From Microbispora triticiradicis (GTDB lineage: Bacteria; Actinomycetota; Actinomycetes; Streptosporangiales; Streptosporangiaceae), in NCBI GenBank assembly GCA_003260025.2, contig QFZU02000020.1:1-64000 (forward strand): a stretch of DNA of 64,000 nt, in the 5' to 3' direction. Position 1 is the first letter of the stretch. Every line of letters begins with the position of its first letter. Below, one piece after another: positions 43,348 to 53,578 of the stretch. The notes under the pieces are model-generated. The model ran no database searches. It saw only the letters and a program-made list of their open reading frames with translations, and had not been told where the DNA came from. The position numbers and the translations under genes were made by a program.

Positions 43348-44622
43348 ATGACCACGCGGTCCACCGGGCGGGCGCCCATCACCTCCGTGCCGGACATCGA
43401 CCTGTCGAGCTGGGACTTCTGGGCCCGGCCGGACGAGGAGCGGGAGCACGCCTTCCGGCTGCTGCGCGACCTGGGCACGCCGGTCTTCTTCGCCGAGCCC
43501 GAGATCAACTTCGCCGGGACACGCGGCCCCGGCTACCACGCGCTCGTGCGGCACGCCGACATCCTGGAGGCCAGCCGCGCGCCCGAGATCTTCTGCTCCG
43601 GCGACGGCGGGGCGACCAACATCCCCGACCTGCCCGCGGAGTTCACCGAGTACTTCGGCTCGATGATCAACATGGACGACCCGCGGCACGCCCGCCTGCG
43701 GCGCATCGTCTCCCGGGCGTTCACCCCCCGCATGATCAGGCAGTTCGAGGCCGACGTCGAGGCGGCGGCCGCCCGCATCGTGGACGACCTGCTGGAGACC
43801 GGGCCGGGCTGCGACTTCGTGACCGAGGTGGCCGCCCGGCTGCCCCTGAAGATCATCTGCGACATGGCGGGCATTCCGGAGAAGGACTACGGCTTCGTCT
43901 TCGACCGGTCGAACGTCATCCTCGGCGCCACCGACCCCGAGTACGGCGGCGACCCGCAGGGCATCGCGCACGCGCTGCTCACCGCCGCGATGGAGCTGCA
44001 GCAACTGGTGCAGGACCTCGCCGTCCACCGGGCCGAGCGGCCCACCGGCGACCTGATCTCGTCGCTGGTCAACGCCAACATCGACGGGGAACGGCTGACC
44101 ACGCAGGAGCTCGCCTCGTTCTTCATCCTGCTCGTCGTGGCGGGCAACGAGACGACCCGCAACGCCATCTCCTCCGGGATGCGCCTGCTCACCCTCAACC
44201 CCGATCAGCGGCGCCTCTGGACGGAGGACTTCGAGGGCCGCGCCCCGCGCGCCGTGGAGGAGATCGTCCGGCTGGCGGCACCGGTCAACTTCATGCGCCG
44301 GAAGGTCACCCGGGACCACGAGATGAACGGCACGCGCTACCGCGCGGGCGAGAAGGTGCTGCTGTTCTACTGGGCGGCCAACCGGGACGAGCGGGTGTTC
44401 GACGACCCGCTGCGGTTCGACATCCTGCGCGACCCCAACCCGCACGTCGGATTCGGCGGGCCCGGCCCCCACTTCTGCCTCGGCGCCCACCTGGCCCGCC
44501 GCGAGATCACCGTGATGTTCCGCGAACTGCTGCGCCGGGTCCCCCGCATCGAGGCGGGCGAGCCGGAGCGCCTGCTGTCCAGCTTCATCAACGGCATCAA
44601 GCACATGCCCTGCACGTTCTGA
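43348..44622 (+). CDS. cytochrome P450, CYP124-like
   Basis: A 424-residue soluble bacterial P450. The I-helix is FFILLVVAGNETTRNAI, the ExxR region EEIVRLAAPVNFMRR, and the heme loop FGGPGPHFCLGAHLARRE with Cys377. Long stretches follow Mycobacterium tuberculosis CYP124 (EYFGSMI-DDPRH, RLRRIVSRAFTPR, KIICDMAGIP, NVILGATDP). CYP124 omega-hydroxylates methyl-branched lipids such as phytanate, so the neighbourhood of 10-methyl fatty acid genes fits. AAGGG lies 7 nt before the ATG. No ferredoxin gene is adjacent. Confidence 0.88.
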   Translation: MTTRSTGRAPITSVPDIDLSSWDFWARPDEEREHAFRLLRDLGTPVFFAEPEINFAGTRGPGYHALVRHADILEASRAPEIFCSGDGGATNIPDLPAEFTEYFGSMINMDDPRHARLRRIVSRAFTPRMIRQFEADVEAAAARIVDDLLETGPGCDFVTEVAARLPLKIICDMAGIPEKDYGFVFDRSNVILGATDPEYGGDPQGIAHALLTAAMELQQLVQDLAVHRAERPTGDLISSLVNANIDGERLTTQELASFFILLVVAGNETTRNAISSGMRLLTLNPDQRRLWTEDFEGRAPRAVEEIVRLAAPVNFMRRKVTRDHEMNGTRYRAGEKVLLFYWAANRDERVFDDPLRFDILRDPNPHVGFGGPGPHFCLGAHLARREITVMFRELLRRVPRIEAGEPERLLSSFINGIKHMPCTF

Positions 44623-44637
44623 CGGCGGGGCGGGGTC

Positions 44638-46065
44638 TCAGCGGATCGGCTTGATCGACCGGACGACCGTGTTGATGTCGGGCAGCAGGTCGTTCTTCAG
44701 CTCCGGCACCGCCATGTAGACGATCGTGGGAAGGTCGGCGCCGGTGTCGACGGCGGCGATCACGACCGTGGTGGAGCCGCCGTCGGCGGTCACCTTGTAG
44801 GCGGCCAGCAGACCGGTCAGGCCGCCCCGCGACAGGCGCTGCTGGGCGGTCTTGGTGACCTTGTTGTCCTTGGGGAACTGCGTCTGCCGCGCGCGGTACA
44901 TCACCGCGCTGAGGACGGGGCCCAGCTTGTCGGGCGCGGTGTACTTCACCGCGAGCGACTGCGCCAGCGGCCCCGACATCACCACGGCGAACTCCCGCTT
45001 GCCCTTGGTGGTCATGCCGGCCGGCACGTACTGCCGGGTGGTGAAGCCGTACGTCGCCTTGGTCTGGGCGGGGTCGGCGTCCGCCTGCCAGGGGCCGCCG
45101 AGCCTCGGCAGCGTGATCCGGCCGGCGGTGTCGGTGAGCACGCCGTTCACCGGGGAGGCGGTGCCCTTGTAGACGGGCAGCTGCGGCACCTGTGCCTGTG
45201 GCCGGGCACTGGAGCGGGAAGCGGGGGTGGAGGCCGAGGGCTTGGGCGGGGTCGCCGCCTCGGCCGACCTGCCCGAGCTGAGCGGCCCGGCGCCGAACGC
45301 CCAGACGAGCACCGCCACGAGCGCGGCCACGACGGAGGCCACCAGCGCGTACAGCCAGACGGGGCGGCCGGGCCCGTCGTCCTCGTACTCGTCGATCGCC
45401 CGGTAGTTCTCCCCGAACACCGTGTTCCACAGCTCCTGCTGCCGGTGCGCCGGTGGCGTCTTGGGCCCGCTGATCTGCCCCGCCGTCACGAACGGCCGGT
45501 ACGGGTCGTCCGGCTGGGGAGGCGGCGGCGGAGCCGTGGACGCGTGCGGAGAGGCGGGCCGGGAGGGCGGGGGGAGGGGCGGGGAGGTCTCGGCGTACGA
45601 ACGGACCGAGGGGGTGAACGGGGCGGCCGGGGTGAACGGGGTGGCCGGACCGGCCGGCGCGGCGGGGCCCGCGGGGGACCGCGGCGGCGGGCCGGGCTCG
45701 CCGAAGGCGGGGGTGGGCATGTGCGGAGCCGTGCCGGGCACGGGGCCCGCCATGGTCGCCGCGTCCGCGTCCCGTGGCGCCCCCTCGACGAAGGAGCGCA
45801 CCGTGGGTGTGAAGGAGGCCGGCGGAGGGATCTCGGGCCAGGCCGGGGGGACCTCCGGCCAGGCCGGCGCCCGCTGGGGCTCACTGCGGTCCGAGGGCAC
45901 GCTACCTCCCGAGATCATGCCCGAATTGGGGGTGCCTGGCATGATCTCATGGGAGCCGGGGGCTGCCGCAGTGAAATCGGAGAATGCCCCGCGGAACTGC
46001 TCACCGGTGGGGTCGGTGGGCGGGTCCTGCATCGGCAGGTCCGGAGGCGGGAAAGTGTTGGCCAC
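44638..46065 (-). CDS. Pro-rich single-pass membrane protein, paralogue of the protein at 18773
   Basis: A 475-residue protein without a named family. Residues 1-225 are a Pro/Ala/Ser-rich cytoplasmic region with repeated FTPxVRSxxE-like motifs (ASFTPTVRSFVEGAP, APFTPSVRSYAETSP). A membrane helix follows at about 237-257 (WLYALVASVVAALVAVLVWA). The extracytoplasmic domain (about 310-475) aligns with that of the 18773 protein, including LPRLGGPWQADAD, GLLAAYKV, PTIVYMAVPE and the terminal DINTVVRSIK helix. Repeated cytoplasmic VRS[FY] motifs suggest a protein-binding tail. Convergent with the P450 gene. Confidence 0.72.
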   Translation of the reverse strand: MANTFPPPDLPMQDPPTDPTGEQFRGAFSDFTAAAPGSHEIMPGTPNSGMISGGSVPSDRSEPQRAPAWPEVPPAWPEIPPPASFTPTVRSFVEGAPRDADAATMAGPVPGTAPHMPTPAFGEPGPPPRSPAGPAAPAGPATPFTPAAPFTPSVRSYAETSPPLPPPSRPASPHASTAPPPPPQPDDPYRPFVTAGQISGPKTPPAHRQQELWNTVFGENYRAIDEYEDDGPGRPVWLYALVASVVAALVAVLVWAFGAGPLSSGRSAEAATPPKPSASTPASRSSARPQAQVPQLPVYKGTASPVNGVLTDTAGRITLPRLGGPWQADADPAQTKATYGFTTRQYVPAGMTTKGKREFAVVMSGPLAQSLAVKYTAPDKLGPVLSAVMYRARQTQFPKDNKVTKTAQQRLSRGGLTGLLAAYKVTADGGSTTVVIAAVDTGADLPTIVYMAVPELKNDLLPDINTVVRSIKPIR

Positions 46066-46370
46066 GGAAGCACAGTAAAGGAGCGGACATAAGAGGTCAC
46101 AACGGAACTATCACCATCGGGTATCGCACTCTGACACGCGAGGTCAGCCCCGGATGATCGAAACCGCGGCCACATGGGCGACTGCGCTACGCTTGACACG
46201 CGTGCCGCCACCCTGCACTGCGCCACAACACAGCGCCACCCCACACCGGGGCATCCGTCTCACAGCTCGGCGCGTGAGAGCGCGCAGGCGAGGGCTGCCC
46301 CGATCGTACGACAGGGGTTGCCCGGGCGGGCGTCATCAACCCTGATTCTGCCGCCGGGCGAGGAGTGGAA
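46066..46370 (+). other. 305-bp upstream region of leuS
   Basis: TTGACA at 46193-46198 is a -35 candidate but no good -10 follows at 17-18 bp. I looked for a T-box (AGGGTGG-type) or leucine-rich leader peptide and saw neither. The sequence upstream of 46150 probably holds the promoter of the minus-strand neighbour. Confidence 0.4.
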
Positions 46371-48833
46371 GTGGACGAGCCGGTGTACGACCCGCAGGCG
46401 CTGCAGGCCAAGTGGCTGCCGCGGTGGGAGGAGTCGAACCCCTTCGCGGCGGTCGAGGACCCCGCGGACACCAGGCCGCGCAAGTACATGCTCGACATGT
46501 TCCCCTACCCCTCCGGCGACCTCCACATGGGACACGGCGAGGTCTTCGCGATCGGCGACGTCGTCGCGCGGTACTGGTTCCAGAAGGGCTACAACGTCCT
46601 GCACCCCATCGGGTGGGACTCCTTCGGCCTGCCCGCCGAGAACGCCGCGATCAAGCGCAACGCCCACCCGGCCGAGTGGACGTACGCGAACATCGAGACG
46701 CAGGCGAACTCGTTCAAGCGGTACGCGATCTCCTTCGACTGGTCGCGCCGCCTGCACACCAGCGACCCGGAGTACTACCACTGGAACCAGTGGCTGTTCA
46801 CCCGCTTCTACGAGCGGGGCCTGGCCTACCGCAAGGGCGGCCTGGTCAACTGGTGCCCGCAGGACCAGACCGTGCTGGCGAACGAGCAGGTCGTGGGGGG
46901 CAAGTGCGAGCGCTGCGGAGCCGACGTCGTCCGCCGTGAACTGACGCAGTGGTACTTCAAGATCACTGAGTACGCCGACCGGCTGCTCGACGACATGGCG
47001 CGGATCGAGGACGGCTGGCCCGAGCGCATCCTCACGATGCAGCGCAACTGGATCGGCCGCTCCACCGGCGCCGACGTCCGGTTCGAGATCGAGGGCCGCG
47101 ACGAGCCGGTCACCGTCTACACCACCCGCCCTGACACGCTGTACGGCGCGACGTTCTTCGTCGTCGCGGCGGACGCCCCGCTGGCCGAGGAGATCGTCGC
47201 CCCCGAGCAGGCCGAGGCGCTGGCCGCCTACCGCGCCGAGGTCGCCAAGCTCTCCGACATCGAGCGGCTGTCCACCGAGAAGGAGAAGACCGGCGTCTTC
47301 CTGGGCACCTACGCGGTCAACCCGGTCAGCGGGGAGCGCATCCCCGTCTGGGCCGCCGACTACGTGCTGTCCGACTACGGCCACGGCGCGATCATGGCGG
47401 TGCCCGCCCACGACCAGCGCGACCTCGACTTCGCGCGGAAGTTCGGCCTGCCGGTGAAGGTCGTCGTGCACACCGGCCTGGCCGACCCGGGTGAGACCGG
47501 TGTCGCCACTCCCGGCGAGGGCACGCTGGTCAACTCCGGCCCGCTCGACGGGCTGACGAAGGCCGAGGCGATCCAGAAGATCATCGAGGTCCTGGAGGAG
47601 CGCGGCACCGGCAGGGCAACGGTCAACTACCGCCTGCGCGACTGGCTGCTGTCGCGGCAGCGGTTCTGGGGCACGCCGATCCCGATCATCCACTGCATGG
47701 ACTGCGGCGAGGTCCCGGTGCCGGACGACCAGCTGCCGGTCACGCTGCCCGACCTGCGCGGCGCGGACCTCCAGCCGAAGGGCGTCTCGCCGCTGGCCGC
47801 CGCCACGGACTGGGTCAACGTCTCCTGCCCCAAGTGCGGGGGTCCCGCCCAGCGGGACACCGACACCATGGACACCTTCGTCGACTCGTCGTGGTACTTC
47901 CTGCGCTACTGCGACCCGGGTTACACCGACGGCCCGTTCGACGTGGAGAGGGTCCGCAAGTGGGGCCCGATCGACCAGTACGTCGGCGGCGTCGAGCACG
48001 CCGTGCTCCACCTGCTGTACGCGCGGTTCTTCACCAAGGTCCTGCACGACATGGGCCTGGTCGGCTTCACCGAGCCCTTCGAGCGCCTGCTCAACCAGGG
48101 CCAGGTGATCAACCAGGGCAAGGCGATGTCTAAGACGCTGGGCAACGGCGTGGACCTCGGCCAGCAGATCGACAACTACGGCGTGGACGCCGTCCGGCTG
48201 ACGATGATCTTCGCCGGGCCGCCGGAGGACGACATCGACTGGGCCGACGTCTCGCCGGCCGCGTCGCAGAAGTTCCTGGCCCGCGCGTTCCGCGTGATGA
48301 CGGAGGCCGGGGCGGCGTCCGCACCGGGGGCGGGCTTCTCCGGCGGCGACGTCGAACTGCGCAAGGTCACCCACCGGACCATCGACGAGGTCACCCGGCT
48401 CGTCGAGAGCCACCGGTTCAACGTCGCGGTGGCCCGCATGATGGAGCTGACCTCCGCCGCGCGCAAGGCGATCGACGCCGGTCCCGGCGCCGCCGACCCC
48501 GCCGTCCGCGAGGCCGCCGAGACCCTGGCGGTCATGCTGTCGCTGGTCGCGCCGTACGTCGCGGAGGAGGGCTGGGAGCGGCTCGGTCACGCGCCGTCGG
48601 TCGCGAAGGCGGGCTGGCCGCAGGCCGACCCGGCGCTGCTGGTGCAGGAGTCGGTCACGGCCGTGGTCCAGGTGGCGGGCAAGGTCCGCGACCGGCTGGA
48701 GGTGTCCCCGGACATCTCCGAGGCCGACCTGGAGGCACTGGCCCTGGCGTCGGAGAAGGTCAGGCCGTACCTGGACGGCGCGCCGCGCAAGGTCATCGTG
48801 CGGGCGCCGAAGCTCGTCAACATCGTCCCGTGA
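46371..48833 (+). CDS. leuS: leucyl-tRNA synthetase
   Basis: An 820-residue class Ia synthetase charging tRNA-Leu. The HIGH motif appears as [11 protein letters not shown] and the KMSKS loop as KAMSKTLGN. The CP1 editing domain has [16 protein letters not shown] and the conserved Asp region [16 protein letters not shown]. Zinc-ribbon Cys pairs are CERCGAD, CMDCGE and CPKCGG. AGGAG is 5 nt before the GTG at 46371; the GTG at 46365 abuts it. Length and domain order match the bacterial type. Confidence 0.96.
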   Translation: MDEPVYDPQALQAKWLPRWEESNPFAAVEDPADTRPRKYMLDMFPYPSGDLHMGHGEVFAIGDVVARYWFQKGYNVLHPIGWDSFGLPAENAAIKRNAHPAEWTYANIETQANSFKRYAISFDWSRRLHTSDPEYYHWNQWLFTRFYERGLAYRKGGLVNWCPQDQTVLANEQVVGGKCERCGADVVRRELTQWYFKITEYADRLLDDMARIEDGWPERILTMQRNWIGRSTGADVRFEIEGRDEPVTVYTTRPDTLYGATFFVVAADAPLAEEIVAPEQAEALAAYRAEVAKLSDIERLSTEKEKTGVFLGTYAVNPVSGERIPVWAADYVLSDYGHGAIMAVPAHDQRDLDFARKFGLPVKVVVHTGLADPGETGVATPGEGTLVNSGPLDGLTKAEAIQKIIEVLEERGTGRATVNYRLRDWLLSRQRFWGTPIPIIHCMDCGEVPVPDDQLPVTLPDLRGADLQPKGVSPLAAATDWVNVSCPKCGGPAQRDTDTMDTFVDSSWYFLRYCDPGYTDGPFDVERVRKWGPIDQYVGGVEHAVLHLLYARFFTKVLHDMGLVGFTEPFERLLNQGQVINQGKAMSKTLGNGVDLGQQIDNYGVDAVRLTMIFAGPPEDDIDWADVSPAASQKFLARAFRVMTEAGAASAPGAGFSGGDVELRKVTHRTIDEVTRLVESHRFNVAVARMMELTSAARKAIDAGPGAADPAVREAAETLAVMLSLVAPYVAEEGWERLGHAPSVAKAGWPQADPALLVQESVTAVVQVAGKVRDRLEVSPDISEADLEALALASEKVRPYLDGAPRKVIVRAPKLVNIVP

Positions 48834-48931
48834 TCGGGCGTTGACGATCGGGCAGCTGTCCGGACAAAATTACGCCCGAGCCACAAAACCACTCATACAG
48901 ATGAGGCGTGCGGTCAGGGCATGCCGCGACC

Positions 48932-48951
48932 ACCACCGCTCCGGCGGTGGT
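48932..48951 (+). terminator. stem-loop after leuS
   Basis: ACCACCGC (48932-48939) pairs with GCGGTGGT (48944-48951), with a 4-nt loop, 98 nt after the leuS stop. Short, so only a candidate. Confidence 0.45.
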
Positions 48952-48968
48952 CTGGGGTGCGCGCCTGA

Positions 48969-50660
<1,692 letters not shown>

Positions 50661-50669
50661 GCGGGCGGA

Positions 50670-51767
50670 TCACTTCAGCGCGGCGGCGATCCTGGCCAGG
50701 ATCTCCTCCAGGATCGGCGCCGACGTCGCGAAGTTGAGGCGGGCGAACGTGTCCCCGCCTCCGTAGTTGGGGCCCGGGTTGAGCTTGACCCGGGCCTCCC
50801 GCTCGACGAAGGAGGCGGCGTCGGGGATGCCGAAGTCGAGCCACGCGAGATAGGTGGCCTCGGGCATGCGGTACCCCACCCCGGACGGGAGCCGCTCGGC
50901 GATGAGCCGGCGGTTGCGGTCCAGGATCGCCAGCACCTCCTCCAGCCACGCGTGGCCGTGCCGCCACGCGGCCACCGTGGCCTCCACGCCGAGGACGCTC
51001 GGCGCGCCGTAGATGTGGGCGGGCTGGCGGCCGATCGCGTCCCTGACGTCCCTGGCGCCCAGATGGGCCACCGAGCAGTGCAGCCCGCCCATGTTGAACG
51101 CCTTGCTGGCGGAGGTCAGCGTGACCGTACGCTCCGGGAGGATCGTGGCGAACGGGATGTGCCGGGCCGGGGCGTACGTCAGGTCGGCGTGGATCTCGTC
51201 GGCGATCACCAGCGTGCCGTGCCGGTCGGCGTACGCGGCGACCGCCTCCAGCTCCTCCCGGGTGAACGACCGGCCCGACGGGTTCTGCGGGTTCACCAGC
51301 AGGAGCACCCGTACGGGCTCGCCGGGGACCTCGAACCGGCCCTCGGCTGTCAGCGGCATCGGCACCAGGCGGCGGCCCATCCCGGTGATGGTGACGAGGA
51401 AGGGGTCGTAGGCCGGGACGTGCAGCGCCACGGCGTCGCCGGGCTCGGTCATGAGGTGCAGCAGCACCTGGAGGGCCTGGTTGAGGTCGGTGTAGGACCG
51501 CACGTGCCCGGGATCGGCGCGCCAGCCGTACCTCGCCTCCATCCGCTCGGCGAACGCCTCCGCCAGCGGCCCGGCGGCCGGCTGGTCCAGCCACTCGGGA
51601 TAGCCCAGATCGGTGGCCGCGCGTCGCGCGACGGCCTCCCGGACCGCGTCGGGCACCGGAAAGTCCATGTCGGCGACCCAGGCGGGGATGACACCGGGCG
51701 CGGCCAGGGCCCACTTGATCCCGTCACGGGCGCGGGCGGCCTCCAGGGAGAGCGAGTCGAGTTTCAC
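50670..51767 (-). CDS. PLP-dependent aminotransferase, MalY/PatB family (cystathionine beta-lyase-like)
   Basis: A 365-residue fold-type I PLP enzyme. The N-terminal WALAAPGVIPAWVADMDFPV is the MalY/PatB hallmark, then NPQNPSGRSFTREEL, the IADEIHADLTY Asp region and the Schiff-base Lys in TLTSASKAFNMGGLHCSVA. Beta C-S lyase activity (cystathionine to homocysteine) or aminotransferase activity is expected; the sequence does not decide between them. The GTG at 51767 is preferred because TAGGGT lies 7 nt upstream on the minus strand (leaderless); a GTG 9 nt earlier is possible. Convergent with the cellulase. Confidence 0.86.
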   Translation of the reverse strand: MKLDSLSLEAARARDGIKWALAAPGVIPAWVADMDFPVPDAVREAVARRAATDLGYPEWLDQPAAGPLAEAFAERMEARYGWRADPGHVRSYTDLNQALQVLLHLMTEPGDAVALHVPAYDPFLVTITGMGRRLVPMPLTAEGRFEVPGEPVRVLLLVNPQNPSGRSFTREELEAVAAYADRHGTLVIADEIHADLTYAPARHIPFATILPERTVTLTSASKAFNMGGLHCSVAHLGARDVRDAIGRQPAHIYGAPSVLGVEATVAAWRHGHAWLEEVLAILDRNRRLIAERLPSGVGYRMPEATYLAWLDFGIPDAASFVEREARVKLNPGPNYGGGDTFARLNFATSAPILEEILARIAAALK

Positions 51768-51774
51768 GGGACTC

Positions 51775-51780
51775 ACCCTA
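51775..51780 (-). promoter_or_regulatory. -10 element of leaderless aminotransferase gene
   Basis: TAGGGT on the minus strand, 7 nt before the GTG at 51767. Confidence 0.5.
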
Positions 51781-51865
51781 ATCGCCGGATATCGGTCATC
51801 CGGGAAGCAGCCATACCGGCGTCCCGCGGCGGGACGCCGGCACGGGCGTGACTACAGCCGCGTGA

Positions 51866-52576
51866 CTACAGCTTGCGCAGGACGGCCGTGACCTTGCCGA
51901 GCACGGTGGCCTCGTCACCGGGGATCGGCTCGTAGTTCGGGTTGTGCGGCACCAGCCACACGTGCCCGTCCTTGCGCTTGAACGTCTTCACGGTGGCCTC
52001 GCCGTCGATCATCGCCGCGACGATGTCGCCGTTGTCGGCCACCGGCTGCTGCCGCACCACGACCCAGTCGCCGTCCGCGATGGCGGCCTCGATCATCGAG
52101 TCGCCGGAGACCTGGAGCAGGAACAGCGTGCCCTCGCCGACAAGCTGCTTGGGGAGCGCGAACACGTCCTCGATGCTCTGCTCGGCGAGGATGGGGCCAC
52201 CGGCGGCGATGCGGCCGACCAGCGGCACGTACGCCGCGGTGGGCCGGTTGAAGCCGCTCTCCTCCTCGGCGGCGTCCGGGTCAACCCACAGGACCGGCTC
52301 ACCGGGGAGCCTGACCTCCAGCGCCCGGGGGCGGTGCGGGTCCCGGCGGAGGTAGCCCTTACGCTGGAGCGCCGTGAGCTGGTGCGACACGCTGGAGGTG
52401 CTGGTCAGCTGGACAGCCTCCCCGATCTCCCGCATGGACGGCGGATAGCCGCGCTGCTGGACCGAGTCGCGGATCACCTCGAGGATCTTCCGCTGCCTGG
52501 GGGTGAGGCCAAGCGAGTCACGCCGACGAACCGCGAGGTCGCCGACGCCATTCGCCTGCTCACTTCGGTCACTCAC
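51866..52576 (-). CDS. lexA: LexA repressor (SOS regulator)
   Basis: A 236-residue self-cleaving repressor. The winged helix-turn-helix spans about 24-85 ([40 protein letters not shown]). The autocleavage site is Ala125-Gly126 (GRIAAGGP), the catalytic Ser is 160 ([11 protein letters not shown]) and the Lys is 197 (EATVKTFKR). The GTG at 52576 has AGGTGG upstream. Three LexA-box-like sites lie within 152 bp upstream, indicating autoregulation, and the divergent neighbour is nrdR. Confidence 0.95.
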   Translation of the reverse strand: MSDRSEQANGVGDLAVRRRDSLGLTPRQRKILEVIRDSVQQRGYPPSMREIGEAVQLTSTSSVSHQLTALQRKGYLRRDPHRPRALEVRLPGEPVLWVDPDAAEEESGFNRPTAAYVPLVGRIAAGGPILAEQSIEDVFALPKQLVGEGTLFLLQVSGDSMIEAAIADGDWVVVRQQPVADNGDIVAAMIDGEATVKTFKRKDGHVWLVPHNPNYEPIPGDEATVLGKVTAVLRKL

Positions 52577-52643
52577 GATGCCACCTCTCAATCCGTGTTC
52601 CTCATGTCGCACAGAGCGACCGTACCGCGATTCAAGATCAGCG

Positions 52644-52659
52644 TCAAACAATTGTTCGA
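52644..52659. promoter_or_regulatory. LexA (SOS) box, proximal
   Basis: TCAAACAATTGTTCGA matches TCGAACNNNNGTTCGA with one mismatch in the left half. Confidence 0.75.
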
Positions 52660-52695
52660 TATCCAGCGAAATCGCCGATCTCGCCGTTCTCCTCA

Positions 52696-52711
52696 TCGTA
52701 CGGGAGTTCGA
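52696..52711. promoter_or_regulatory. LexA (SOS) box, middle
   Basis: TCGTACGGGAGTTCGA has one mismatch to TCGAACNNNNGTTCGA. Confidence 0.7.
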
Positions 52712-52727
52712 TCGATCCCGTGTTCGA
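52712..52727. promoter_or_regulatory. LexA (SOS) box, distal
   Basis: TCGATCCCGTGTTCGA has one mismatch to the consensus and directly abuts the middle box. Confidence 0.7.
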
Positions 52728-52932
52728 TTTACCCGATCTTCTCGGCTGGTCGTACGCCCAGCTCAGAAGGAATGGGGAAATCGGGGCGCGAAAATGCCGC
52801 ACGGCCTATTCCTTCGTGCCCGGGGCAGGGGAGGCGCGTGGGACGGATGAGGCGACACGCCCGCCGAGCAGGAACTTCCCCCGCCACGCCCGGTTCGACT
52901 TGCGTTCAAGGACGGGCACTTCTACCGTTGGA

Positions 52933-52948
52933 CCCCAACATCTAGTAG
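52933..52948. promoter_or_regulatory. NrdR box 1
   Basis: CCCCAACATCTAGTAG centres on the conserved C-W-A-N-A-T-N-T-W-G core of the NrdR box (acaCwAtATaTwGtgt). Confidence 0.7.
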
Positions 52949-52964
52949 TCACAGCGGTGTAAGT

Positions 52965-52980
52965 TCACTACACCTTGTGT
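52965..52980. promoter_or_regulatory. NrdR box 2
   Basis: TCACTACACCTTGTGT keeps the C-W-A...T-W-G core and TGT end. Box centres are 32 bp apart, about three helical turns, the usual NrdR arrangement, and 30 nt before the nrdR start. Confidence 0.7.
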
Positions 52981-53009
52981 TCGGGATGGGCGTTCAGGGA
53001 GGCGATGAA

Positions 53010-53468
53010 GTGCACTGTCCGTTCTGTCGCCACCCGGACACACGGGTCGTGGACAGCCGCGCAGCCGAGGACGGCGCGGCCATCCGCCGCCGCCGCACCT
53101 GCCCCGAATGCGGGCGCAGGTTCACCACTCAGGAGACCGTCCTGCTGATGGTGAGCAAACGCAGCGGGGTCACCGAGCCGTTCTCCCGGGAGAAGGTCGT
53201 CGCGGGCGTACGGCGCGCCTGTCAGGGACGCCCGGTCGGCGAGGACTCCCTCGCCCAGCTCGGGCAGCGTGTGGAGGAGACCATCCGGGCCACCGGCGCC
53301 GCGGAGATCGCCTCGCACGAGGTGGGGCTGGCCATCCTGGGCCCGCTCCGCGACCTGGACGAGGTGGCGTACCTGCGGTTCGCGTCGGTCTACCGGAGCT
53401 TCGAGACGCTGGCGGACTTCGAAGCGGAGATCGAGCGGCTGAGGGCGGCCCACGGCGGCGGGGAGTAG
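53010..53468 (+). CDS. nrdR: transcriptional repressor NrdR
   Basis: A 152-residue repressor of ribonucleotide reductase genes. The N-terminal zinc ribbon has Cys3, Cys6, Cys31 and Cys34 ([16 protein letters not shown]). An ATP-cone domain spans about 46-136 ([30 protein letters not shown]) and senses dATP/ATP. GGGAGG lies 7 nt before the GTG at 53010. It is 110 nt upstream of nrdJ on the same strand, with two NrdR boxes in front, so the pair is presumably an autoregulated unit. Confidence 0.96.
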   Translation: MHCPFCRHPDTRVVDSRAAEDGAAIRRRRTCPECGRRFTTQETVLLMVSKRSGVTEPFSREKVVAGVRRACQGRPVGEDSLAQLGQRVEETIRATGAAEIASHEVGLAILGPLRDLDEVAYLRFASVYRSFETLADFEAEIERLRAAHGGGE

Positions 53469-53578
53469 CCGCCGGCGCCGGCGGGCGGGGCGAGGAGCGA
53501 GCCGTGCGGCGCGACGATGAGGGTGTAACGAGCGTGGTCGGAAAAAGGGGCTCCATCGGGCCCCGGGAGGGGGAAGTC

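Noticed and set aside
46066-46370. T-box or leucine leader-peptide attenuator before leuS
   Set aside because: No T-box core sequence and no Leu-codon run in a small frame with a start and ribosome binding site.
53469-53578. Cobalamin riboswitch before the B12-dependent nrdJ
   Set aside because: The gap is only 110 nt, with no B12-box-like element; NrdR boxes upstream of nrdR account for regulation.
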